Part shown: positions 21,354-32,588 of the stretch, one piece after another
How the letters are laid out: every line of letters begins with the position of its first letter
Position numbering within the stretch: position 1 is the stretch's first letter
Assembly: GCA_015345905.1 (NCBI GenBank)
Contig: JADDTR010000001.1
Location: 1,488,001 to 1,552,000, forward strand
Length of the DNA: 64,000 nt
Reading direction: 5' to 3'
From: Aotearoamyces nothofagi
Taxonomy: Eukaryota > Ascomycota > Leotiomycetes > Leotiales > Tympanidaceae
The notes under the pieces: generated by a model
What the model was told of the DNA's origin: nothing
The model's input: only the letters and a program-made list of their open reading frames with translations
Databases searched by the model: none
Position numbers and translations under genes: made by a program

Positions 21354-23857
21354 ATGGGCGTAGGCGACGAAACCGAAGGAGCAGGCGTTGATGCCCAGAG
21401 CGTGGTGGACAAGACTAGCCAAAGCAAGCAGGTTGAGCTCCTTGGACCAGATACTCAGGTTGCAGAGGTCGAGGTAGGTTGATTTTGTTTGAAAGAAAAT
21501 GCACGCTTCGTCTAACACGTTGCTCAGGAACATTACCGTGCAGAGGTCCATGTTTTTCCTCGGCCTTCGAATGATCCTACAGACCCTCTACACTGGTCTA
21601 TGAAGCGCAAGTATCTAGTATTATCTGTGCTATGCCTGTATTCCAGCGTTGGACTCAGCAGTCAGAGCTGGATATGTAAGCATACTTTATGAGCCCTTGC
21701 TACCAATCCAGACCTGGCCTTCTGACATCTTGTAGCCAACTTTCTTCCTTCAGTCGAGACGAAATTCCCCAATGCGTCGGCGAACCAGATCAACTTGTTG
21801 TTGACAATCATCACGCCCGTTTTGGCTCCGGCTGATATCATCGTATATCTCTGCGCTACGAGAATAGGACGCAAACCTATCTTCGTAGCTTGCCTGGTTA
21901 TCTTCGTTGTCGCCAACATAGTAGGAGCTACATCGACGACCTATACCGGCTTCCTCGTCTCGCGCATCCTTACAGCCATTGCTACCTGTCCAACAGACGC
22001 CTGTAAGATCTTGATTGAACCAATTCCTAGGTGTCCGTACTGATATATGAGCCATCAATAGTACAATTTACAATCGTAGAGGACTTTACGTTCCAGTAAG
22101 TAGACTATCAACTTACTTTATTGTCAATTCCTCGTAGCTTTAGAGATTATCGGTAATAACTAACCTGCTAGGCATCAACGTGGTATATTCATAGGGATTC
22201 TTAATAGTTTGGGCAGTGTAAGTTCCTACAGAGACTTGGCGTTAGCAATTCTATACTAACAAGCACAGCTGATCCAAACGCTTCTAACAATTGGTACGGC
22301 TTACAGTAAGTTCTCAACAGCACTCTTAAATACCTACATTACTGACTTTATATCTGCAGTGGGCGTTAGTATGGGGTATCAATGGTCTGTCATCACAACC
22401 GCTCCCTAATGAGTTATGAACTGACCTGTTGAAGGGCTTGCGTATTATATGCATGCTTGAGTTTTGCCTGCTTGGTTCTTACATGGCTTCTGGTTCCAGA
22501 AACGAGGTAAGTAGCATCCGCAGAACTGAATGCTAGTGTTGCTAAATTCCACGTAGCTTCCACCGCGATCAAACCGATCTTGCCCCTGAAATGACTCCAA
22601 AAGAGCATGCAGAATGGCGAAAGTCGCTCCCATCAAAATCGGAACTTGGTCTGTGGAAGCAAATAAACCTTTTTTCTCGTATGGATCGAGTGGAAAAACA
22701 GCCGTTGGCTCGTTCGATGAAACTGCTCCTTGCCGTTGCATTGCATCCTACAGTTTGGTGGTAAGCTCTCGCTCTATAAAGAAATAGGAAGATGCTTTCT
22801 CACGCTATGTTATTATAGGCTTGGAGCTATGCAGACGGTTTTTTACGGTGGCTTTTCCGCGATGACTACATACTTTGCAACGGCAAGTACAATTGTCCTC
22901 TTGACTTTAAATCACCATCTAATCCTGGCATAGATGCTTACCTCTTCCCCATGGAGTTGGCCATCAAAAAACGTGGCCCTGATTAACCTAACAGGTATCC
23001 CTGTGGTGGGTTTCATTTCTGCAGACTTCGAGCCAAATCAGGTGCTAATTAAATGCTCTAGGCAATAATATTGACAATCATTGGGTGGTTTTCCGATAAG
23101 TTGCTTGTGGGACTAGCAAGGCGCAGAGGCGGAGTAATGTATGCACACTCGTGCCAGACTGGGTTGGCATGGTAGCCCGAAATGCTAACGGAAATATAGG
23201 AAAACGGAGGATCGTCTTCTAAACTTTCCCTTCCCTACTCTCACCGGTAAGGATCTCTTCATTTTTGGATAGTCCATATATAACTTGCTGACGTCTGCTT
23301 TAAGCCTTTGCTGGTCTTCTAGGATTCGGTGCTCTCGCCGAACATTACTTTAATAGCCCTGCCGGGTCCTCACAGCCACATTGGTTCAGCATGGTAGTCA
23401 CATGTAGGTAGCTCTCGTCCTAAACGGCCTCATATTATAACTCACACGTTCAGACCTTGTTATCAATCTCGGCTTTGCAAGTGGATTGGAAGTCACTAGT
23501 AAGTATTATCATGCCTATTCTATCGAATACTGATTCCTTACTCACAAATAGCCATTTACCTTGCCGGCGCACTGGACCCGCAGTATGATCTCGCGGCAAT
23601 GACGCTGACCTTTGCAATTCGTGACCTTGCTTCATTTGGTCTGAGCTGTAAGTCCCACCTGACCGTGTACCCCGATGCCTCACTAATCACCCGGCTGCGA
23701 AGATGGCATCACAGATTTCGCCGACAAGGTCGGATACCTGGCTAGCTTCGGTACATATGCAGGACTATCCGTCTTCTTTGGATTGCTCACAATCCCCTTT
23801 TACATATACGCGGGTACGATCCGGAAGTCTTTTGGCGCTTCTAGACATTCAGAGTAG
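21354..23857 (+). CDS. MFS transporter, DHA1-like, 17 exons
   Basis: Seventeen exons give 535 residues in phase: 21354-21473, 21528-21675, 21736-22002, 22062-22095, 22172-22217, 22269-22305, 22360-22384, 22435-22506, 22557-22760, 22819-22882, 22934-23005, 23062-23138, 23200-23246, 23305-23403, 23454-23498, 23552-23647 and 23703-23857. The protein starts with a soluble tail and PSNDPTDPLHWS before helix 1, the usual lead-in of fungal drug/metabolite MFS transporters. TRIGRKP is the loop 2-3 motif A, VPETSFHRD ends the first half, and a long loop splits two sets of six helices. The intron after 22882 uses a GCAAGT donor (GC-AG class). Export of a substrate or product of the divergent monooxygenase is a reasonable inference. 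Confidence 0.9.
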
Positions 23858-24902
23858 ATAATGGGTGGAAGAGAGAGCTGTGAAAATTAGATGCCCATCG
23901 AAGATAGTCTGTGTTATTATAGGAAATCTTGTCTGTACGAAAGTGTGTGCTGCTTCCTGTTGTCCTCTCCTGTGTCGTCACATTGTTGATAAATCCTATG
24001 ATCTTCCTGCTATTTCTGTCTTGTATGTCTTAGCATTGTTAATAAATGCCATGGTAGGTTCTGGAGAAATTGACTTGTTTCGTTGGAGCCCTCTTCTGTC
24101 AACTGTGTTTCGCGTACTAAATTTGGCTCGAAGCTTTCAGGCTCCCGACTTCTAGTTATATGTTTCCGATGGTCCTCTAGCCTAGGGTTACTATATATTA
24201 ATACAGCCTGACCAGATTTTCTCGCCCCTTTATTTGACTATATAACCCTGGGCTCCAAAATGCTCCGTGACACCTTGGTGGCGACATTAGTGTCAAGAAA
24301 TTGTAAATAGCAAGATAAGCATCTTATCACGTTGAGTGAATAGACCAATTTGAGAGCATGACAACTCTTAAGATGAAGGGCTTATAGATGAGGAGTTTGA
24401 AGATGAGGCTGTGATGTCGTCGGTCGTCCGGCGGATGTGAAAGCAGCTACAACGGAGGCCCGGGCTCCGGAGTAGTCGACCTCGCTGCAGCCAATCACGA
24501 CCGTGCGATCCGAGGCTAGTGTAATCTGACAACTACCTTCGGTGATGGCAATATATCGCAGAATCAACTCGAGGACTACAGTTCGTAATATACGACCATA
24601 GATTCAAGAGAACGGGACATTTCCATTCTACTTATACTATAGAATTTCAAGTGTAGCGCCCATATACTGTGCTGAGTCCTCAACCGCCGACAACCCGAGT
24701 TTATTAGCTATGCTGCATGCCCCCCCTGTCCTTGTATGTAACATGCATCCTTCCGGCTATTCAACGCACAGGAGTGGCGTCGTAGAGATCTCACCGACCC
24801 GCTCCCGCCTTAATTCTTGATCTTGAACTCGAGTCCTGGACATCGCCCTGCAGATTTGCTGTCTTTGTATTTCTTATTTCTATATTCATACGGGCCGGTA
24901 TT
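23858..24902. other. Intergenic, no gene recognised
   Basis: Holds the 3' flank of the MFS gene and the promoter of the CorA-like gene. Small inverted repeats: TGACAC/GTGTCA (about 24267-24295) and GATAAGCATCTTATC (about 24313-24327). No coding sequence is seen. Confidence 0.5.
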
Positions 24903-27475
24903 ATGGTGCTCGAGGACCGAGGCGAGCGGCATGGATCCGAAAACGCACCCGTAGACTCGAGCAGCGAAGTAATTGCGCTTCTACGGGGCATCCGAGATTC
25001 GCTTGTGCAGCACGTGGACAGCCTGCACGTGCACGAACGGCGACTCCAGAGGCTCGAGGCTAGCCTGCCGGGTGCCCTTCCTCGCCACGATGATGGCGAA
25101 GATGAGGCTGTTGATAGTTGGGGACGAGCTGTCAATGGTATATCAGGTGGAAAGGCAGGTGCTGGAGCGGGAAACGAGAGCGAGAGGGAGTTCCTGGAAT
25201 TAGCAGTGGGCATACAGCCAGCCCAGCTGAATGCACCTCTCAGTAGGTGCTTGCTGGTATATTTTTGCACTTGAAGTAGCTGATAGGCTCTAGGAGAAGA
25301 CATTACTACTGAGGATGGAGAAACCGAGAGTCCTCGACCGCCATGGCAGGCGCCGTGGCAGGGCCACGACCCCTGTGATTTCCCTCACAAAGATGCCAGC
25401 TTCCTGGAGGAAAATAGGGACTGGAAGCGGTGGTTCCAAGAAAACATGTGGATTCCATCTGATCCCAGACTGCCGCTGATATTTGACATTGAGCGGATCA
25501 AGCAGTGTTGGAGTGTCAATGATGCGGTGCTAATAAACAAGAGGCTCCATGCTTTTAACCAGATTTTGTGTAATAATGGAGGTTCATTTTTGATTGTCGA
25601 TAATATTGGGCCGGGGAATGATAGGCTATTTGGAAATATGAGACGTTCGCACAACCAGAGGAGAAAGTGGTTCTTTGATGGGCATATGTATTTGGATGAT
25701 CGGTCGAGGTCGCGGACACCGTCTTCGCCTTCGGACTCGACCTCGATGGAAACGACGATTCAGGCTCCGGAAAGGAGACTGATGTATGTTTACTTTTCTG
25801 ATTCTACATCTTAGATTCCTTGCAGGTTTTGTTGACACAGATACTAGAGTCATTGACGGCCTCGTAGATCTCCGGTCGAAGGATCTGGGCGAGGATAGGC
25901 ATCTGGTGTCGCTACAGAACTTCTTCTGCCCACCTCAACCAGTCGGACTAGCCCATAATGTGCTGGGTCCTCATTATCTCAACAGCGTCCCCCACTTCCA
26001 TCGCTCTGATATCTCCCACCTTGGGAACTACCGCTTCTGCTACTCTTGGTTCAGGATCGTAGAGAAGAGCCGTGTCCGAATGACTGAACTCAATATTTCA
26101 GATCGAAGCCTCCTCCTGGACTCTAAAAGAAGGGGAAATATTCTCTTGGCAGGCAGCCTGTATGGTAGTGAGGGAGGAATACAGATGATTACGAGAGATA
26201 GTTATCTTGTAAGGCTACGTACGACTGCATTTTCTCCCCCAGGTCCTTGCTGACTTGACCCAGCTTGACATGGTCTATGAGAAAGTCCCAGACAAGGATG
26301 CGAACGACATGTTCGGATCTTGGACAGCTATAAACTTACGGATGCCATTCAGTAGGAATGCTATACTGATACCAACCGCCACTTACCACGCTCAATTGCA
26401 GATTCTACATCAGAGCAATCAAGCTCTGCTTTGGATTGACGAAGACACGCGAATCATTGCGGACCACATCGACGGCCTCTTAGGGATTGGCGATAGCATC
26501 CTCATGGACCCAAATGCACACGACAATCTCCTCTTTGACGATGATACCTTCAGCCGCTCTCGCCGCTACTGGTGGGTTCTCAATATGCTTACTGCCCTCC
26601 GCCAATCCCTCTCCGACGTCCTCCGCGTACGTCAAGAGCTCCGCGAAGCAACCGTCGAGCCTCTCTCCCCCTCCAAGCTCTCCACGCACACCGACATCTT
26701 CCGCACTGATACCCTTGCCCTCTCCCGCCTCACCCAGCTTCAACATCGCCTCGAAACGCAACAGACCCGCGCCGAAACCTTACGCAGCGGCCTCTTTAAC
26801 GCTAGTTCCGTCGTCGAATCCCGCGCTTCTACGCGCCTCGGCGAAATCGTCAAGCTGCTCACCTACGTCTCCATTTTCTACCTGCCGCTTTCCTTTGCTA
26901 CCTCCTTGTGGCAGACTACCCCATATTTTCAGAACCTAGACAACGCATCTTTGGTCGGCGCCATGCTCGCTACAAGCACGATGACCTATATCTTAGTATT
27001 CAACCTCCACACCCTCGTCCGCACTAGCAGCGCCTGGTACGCCCGCATCAAGACCCCGTGGCTCGCGAGGATGCATGACCAGGAGTCCGAGAGGTGGAAG
27101 GAGCGCGCATGGAAATACCGCGGGTTCCAGCACCGCCGTGCGGATAGCCGGCCCAGCGAGTGGTGGGTGGTCTGGTATGTGGTCTCGTGGCCCTTGCGGC
27201 TGGTGCGCCGGCACCTTGGGAAAAGAATTAGCAAGAAAGGGTTGGATCCGGGGCTGGACCTTTATCTGAAGGATTTCTTTCCCAGCTTGCCGGATATGGT
27301 AAGGAGGACGGAGCTGAGTAACGGGTGGGTGGATAGGATGCCGGGTGATGCGGATATGATGCGTGAGTCGGTGGAATCAAATACTCAAAATCTGAGGCAA
27401 CAAGTAGTTGTGAAAATGAGCAGTACGTCCTCCGAAAAAACCTCACCGTGGAAGAGGTTTGGAAAACGTTGTTGA
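24903..27475 (+). CDS. CorA-like membrane protein (fungal-specific branch)
   Basis: Exons 24903-25242, 25294-25783, 25848-26208 and 26243-27475 sum to 807 residues in phase. The junction at 25848 uses a CTAG acceptor and is the least certain; a more obvious TTGCAG at 25825 breaks the frame. The N-terminal 700 residues are soluble with coiled segments (LTQLQHRLETQQTRAETLRS). They end in two hydrophobic helices, YVSIFYLPLSFATSLW and the one following ASLVGAMLATS, the CorA arrangement of a long cytosolic funnel and two C-terminal helices. The GMN motif that closes helix 1 in true Mg2+ channels is not seen (LWQTTP instead). Ion transport is therefore unproven; many fungal paralogues of this type have no known role. 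Confidence 0.8.
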
Positions 27476-28601
27476 AGGAGCAGGCTTGGGAAGTGAGGCT
27501 CGGTTTATTGTCTCACGGATAATCATTTGATAACGCTAGGTGATTGTTAATAAAATAGGATGCTAAAGACTGATGATGTAAAGGTCATGTTGCAATTTGC
27601 CAAAAAGTTGTGGGCTGCGGTGTTTTGTAGTTGACGCTTTCTGGCTTGCCTAAGTTACAGGTTGGTGGGAATACCACTTAAGGTGGCTCTCGCTACTACT
27701 GCCTAACGCATTGCTTTTACTGACTGACCGGTCTGGCCCTCAGATTTCAACAGGACTTACGAGTGCTATATTTACTTAATTAGTATACTGCTTATCGCCT
27801 ATAGGCGGTCAAACATACCTGTGGAGGGATACCTCTACTTGGCATTCCCTCGAGTGGTAGTGGCGGCACTTTTCATAACTTTAGATAAGATTACTAGGCA
27901 TATTTTATAGGAACCTCCGTTATGGTAGCTATTGCATCTTCCGGAGTGGTTGAATGACAGCGTCAGCATTCCCTGGACAATCCTACAGAATGGCGGATAC
28001 TAATAGCCCATAAATCTAACTTTGTTGCTATTGTTGTCTCTAGCCTCCAAAGAATATTACTGTCTATCTGTAGTTTAATACCGCTAGCAGCTATATCCTA
28101 CCGCTTCTACAAATAAAAAAGCCTTTTGTATGCCTTCTCCTTGGGCGCTGTGACATTTTTGAAGGCATCTTCCAACTGGCTAGTGTTTTCGGGAAAATTT
28201 ACTCTTCTGTTCAAATTATTATCACTATTCCCAACTTCTAGGCTCTCGACTTTGGTCCATTGATGCGGTAAGGATTGACGCGAAGTATCAAACGAGAGAA
28301 TCAAACACTTTCCACGAACAATCCTCGGTAGCGCGAAAACCCTTCTGCAGCCGGTCAACTGGATATCATTTTAAAGTTCTGTTTCTAGCGTCGACTCGAG
28401 ATCCCTCGAGAAGGGGTCTCAGTTAAGGTTTCGGTAGCGTTCCCGATCCTCAACCTTAAATAAAAGACATTGCGCTAGCTTTCTCGGTTTCTCTTTTCTT
28501 CGCTGTGCTCGCCGTCCCCGCTTGTTATCTCCCATCTCCATCCTCGAGGATCATATACCGAGATATGATGCCGAACCAACCTCATTCAAGGGCCTGAAGC
28601 T
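27476..28601. other. Intergenic, no gene recognised
   Basis: About 1.1 kb between two plus-strand genes. No coding motif or clear repeat; CT-rich sequence (28480-28545) precedes the next gene. Confidence 0.5.
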
Positions 28602-29400
28602 ATGGATGACGATGACGGCAACCCGCTGTTCGCCTTCCAGGACCTGGACTACATCCCGTTTGGCTTCAGCGGCACTCTCGCGCCCTACATCGAGACGCCT
28701 GCGGCTACCATGCGCGCCGCCGCAGTGCTGATGCATCTCGACCGTCGCGCAGGCGCCGATGTAGCGTCGACACATCAGGAGGCTTCTAAAACGGTCGTCT
28801 GTGACCTTGGCTGCGGCGATGGCTATTTCCGTACGGATCAGATTCTCTTTGTTTGCTCCTGCTCCTCTCCCCCTGCGGCTGACTTGGTTCCTTCTCTACG
28901 CCGGTCCTAGGTATACCGAACCCAACTCAGCTCCCCGCCACGAGATGGAAGGAACAAAACAAAGCGATTGTAGATGAATTAAATGGATAAATACTAACTA
29001 ACTGTGAACCTACTAAGTCACCGGCTTGCTAGGTCACATCAACACTCCTACCAACAGTCTCACTGCAGCCCACGGCGTCGGCATCGACTACGACGCCGCG
29101 CTCCTCCAGAGCGCCGCCATCACATCGGCATCGAAAGGCGCTTGCGTGCAGTGGCTGCTATACAACTTCAACGACGACCTGGACGATCTCGCCAGCCAGC
29201 TTCTTGCCACCCACCGTGTGACGCATGTCTTCACTTACCTAGTGCCAAAGCAGTTGGCTTTGCAGACGGTGCGTAGCATCCTGACGCGGCTGTATGCGAG
29301 CGGCGTCGTGCTGTGCTGCCATAAGTTCTATCCGCAATACCTCACGCCCACGCGACGTGATGCTTTGATGGAGCTGATGGTGTACGATAAAACAAGCTGA
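28602..29400 (+). CDS. Small class I SAM-dependent methyltransferase
   Basis: Two exons, 28602-28830 and 29033-29400, join in phase across a 202-bp intron (CTAAC branch sequence) to 198 residues. VVCDLGCGDGYF is motif I of the Rossmann-like methyltransferases and GVGIDYD is the acidic post-I motif, between residues about 65 and 100. THVFTYLVPKQLALQTVR fits the motif IV-V region and recalls the lysine methyltransferase FAM173/ATPSCKMT group, though the match is too weak to name a substrate. The short length is normal for single-domain enzymes. The intron falls directly after motif I. Confidence 0.8.
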
Positions 29401-29782
29401 AAGAGAGTAGCTGTGTAGATTGCGGTATTAAGCCCTTCTCTTATCGTCTAGAAGCCTGTATATGTTGCAAGATAGGTGTATAGTTCAAACAAAATTGAAC
29501 CAATAAACTTTATTATATTAAAACGAATGATTCTGTGTTTCATTTAAGAATATTACATGAAGCGATAGTAGTCTAATGGTTTGTCACTTTCATCACTTCT
29601 CCTATGTCTTCCAAGAAGAATTATATTAAGACTCGAGGTAGGTTTTAAACCGTCGTATTGCTATAAATAACAATTACTAGCCTGGGTAGAAGAACTCTGA
29701 CAAATCCGAAATTAATCCAATTCAAATATCAAGCCAAATCTACCTAAAGTTGTACTGCCATGGTGATGTAAAATAACGGTAA
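29401..29782. other. Short intergenic between convergent genes
   Basis: AT-rich 3' flanks of the methyltransferase and the OPT transporter. Nothing else was seen. Confidence 0.5.
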
Positions 29783-32588
29783 TTATCCTGAAGGATTGAC
29801 CATGCAGTAATCGAGATTGTGAAGACTAGTATCTGGATTACCTGCCCAAGTCCTAAAACAAAGATATGCACGTTAGCACAAGCTTGGCACTCCAACTTCA
29901 CAAACTAAATGGGTGAGATTTGAGGACGGAGGATTCTAATCTGCTAAAGGATAGGTGAAAGACTTACGGGAAAGGCCGGGCTGTACCACTACCACCAAAC
30001 ACCGCAAAGGTCAGAATGAAAACCATAACTTGGGTACCACCATCTAAGCCTGCAGAGACAATATAGTTGTACTTGATGAAAAACTGCGGGTGGTATTTTC
30101 GCAGATACCACTGAGCAAGAAAGCCTAGCAAGAAGTACATCGTGATAGCTGCGTTGATGCCGACGAAGAGATAACCCATGTACCAGAGAATTATGGACAG
30201 GTTAATGTATCTAAGAGCTGGATGTGGTCTTAGACGGTTGAGGATCCAGAATGGTAGCGGGACGGCGAAACCGAGCAGGTACGCGATGGTAACCCATTGG
30301 TATCTGCCACCGATAGAGAAGAGCTCGCTCGCCATACTCCAGGCAATTGCAAGTGTGTTGAACTGCTGAACATTTTGTCCGCTCCAGATGTTGGTACCCG
30401 CGATGCTAGTGAGAATGGGAGCCTGGTTGTCCACGATACTGTGAAGGAAATATTAGTGATGTACTGCCTGATGTCTCGGGGGAAACATACGTTATCATCA
30501 TTACGTAGTTCATCAGAGCGCCTATTAAGCACCCCATGACTTGGATTGTAAAGGTGTTTCTTGGAGACAAGTGGACATACTGAGCCAATTTAAGATCGCG
30601 TGCGAGCAGCTGGCCCATTTGTAGTGAGTTGAAAGTGTAGCAGGTAAAGTAGAGATCTATGATTGGCCGGTCAATGAAGATCTCTAACTGGGGATTGGCA
30701 CATACTAGCTAAAGGCTTCCCTGGGAACATGTATCCTGCAAGCATCTGGCAGACTGGCTGGATGTTAAACTGAAACCCAGTGATACCGTACTGCGCACCG
30801 AAGAAAAGTAGGAAGACTGTTGTCAAAATTGTCGAGAGCACGTATCCCCACCAGGGTAGTGTTGACTTCATAACATATAGACAGGCTAGGCCAACAGCCC
30901 ACGAAGCAATGACTGTCGCTCCCCACCACCATAGCGGAACATCTGCGTATAGATTCCTAAGCATGAGCTTGTAATGAGGATCTAGCTTCGGATCGCTCTG
31001 CTTTCTCGCATTGCGGTCCTCGGGGCTTTCATGGCCGGCCCAAAACCGCCAGTTCGATAGCTTCAAGAACTTTCGCAGGTAGGATGGCGAAGCCCACGAC
31101 CAGCCAGCTTTGATGTCATCAAAGTTCCAGAGCAGCATGTGCACAAAGGTTGCCGTGAAACCCATGTTTGAGGTAATAAGATATCCCAAGTAAGACGCCG
31201 TAAGCCAAGGTGCGCCAATTTCTTTCAGTAAAGCTGGGTCAACCTCAAAGGCATCGTTGAGAACTAATGTTTGGTTGTAGACATTGAAATTTGTAGAGTT
31301 CGAGGTTCCGTCAAATAGCTCCTGTGCCATGAATGGGAAGTTCTGCGCATTGAAGATGTTGGCATAGTAGAGGCCCATGAAGAAGATGATACATCCCAAG
31401 TAGCCTACAAAGCTGTTCGCTAGGGTATATAGAGGAAACCATAAAGGTGAACCAAAGGGAGCAATGTAGTTCCAATCAAAAGAGATTGACACTGAATCCA
31501 TCAGTCAGTCTCTGCGCTAAAGGTTAACAAGCAACGACCTATACTTACAGAACCCCATACCCTCGTTTCCGGATGCACCGCCGAAGAGGTTGGTAAAGAC
31601 TAGATTATGTTGATCTGCAAGACAGAATATTGATACACCCTCTAGAACAGGGAAAATGTACTGTAGAGCTCGGGTCAACATGATGGAACCATGGCTTCAA
31701 TTTATAGGGTGTCGTTACCTCAGGGAAGATTTCCCAAACTAGAAATACGAAGAAGATGATATAGAAAATCTTGAGGCGAGCTTTCGCTATAGACTTGTTG
31801 CCATGCAAAGACTCAAGAAGGGATGTTACCGGAAGATTCATCGGCCATAGCATGTGAGTAGGATAGACAAGAACTTCTCGAAGTAAGCCAGCAATGCCAT
31901 AACCAATGAGCTGCGACGATAGTGTAATAAAAACTCCGGCAGCTTTGCTTGGATAACCTCCATAGAACAGATCCTGGGCGGCTAAGGCTTCGGTTGCCAG
32001 TGCAGACTGCGACGCGGCTGAGGCCATGAGGGTAATTGCGGCATGCTCTTTCAGGTTGAATGGAAATGGGTTGAGAAAGCGGCCAACAGCGCCACGTCGG
32101 GGAATTGCAGCTGCGAGTGCCTCGCCGAGTATATAGGCCACAACGGTCAAGAAAACGACAGAGACGTATATAGTCTGCGGCTTGAAGTAGAAAATTTCCT
32201 GGAGCACCGAGCCAAAGATGGATAAACCAAGGCCTGTATAAAGAAAGACAAGAGAGCTGTATCAGCCTGACATCCTCAATATACCACAGCCATGGGTTGA
32301 CATACCGAGGAAGAACGTTCGAAACGTCCAGGGATTTAGAGTAGGATCATCGCTCACGTCGATAACACGCGTGACAAGATCCTCCTCTGTGGTGACAACG
32401 AGATTTTGTGGGTCGGCCTCTTCGCCATCGTAGAAAGGCAGAGGCTCAGCAGAGATTTCTGTGTCGGGGAGCCCTCCATCCTTGGCTTTCTTGTCGGCTT
32501 CACTGAGACGATTTCCTTCATTGATGTCTTCGAGCAGGATGCCTGCGTCTGTGTCGGCGCGCACATATCCCGGCCTCTGTGTAGCCAT
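29783..32588 (-). CDS. OPT-family oligopeptide transporter
   Basis: Seven exons, 32306-32588, 31719-32233, 31549-31660, 30706-31491, 30491-30656, 29968-30438 and 29783-29852, give exactly 800 residues, the usual OPT size. OPT proteins import tetra- and pentapeptides, glutathione or metal chelates across the plasma membrane with protons. Seen: an acidic N-terminal tail, NPFPFNLKEHAAI (the NPGPFNxKEH signature), HNLVFTNLFGGASGNEGMGF, about 14-16 hydrophobic segments and the C-terminal WAGNP motif (usually WWGN) in the last exon. With the PTR2 gene at 10.4 kb it gives the locus two peptide uptake systems. The start ATG is at 32588. Confidence 0.93.

Noticed and set aside
25784-25825. Intron of the CorA-like gene ending at the TTGCAG acceptor
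   Set aside because: This acceptor puts the next exon out of frame with an immediate stop; the CTAG at 25844-25847 restores the phase for the whole gene.
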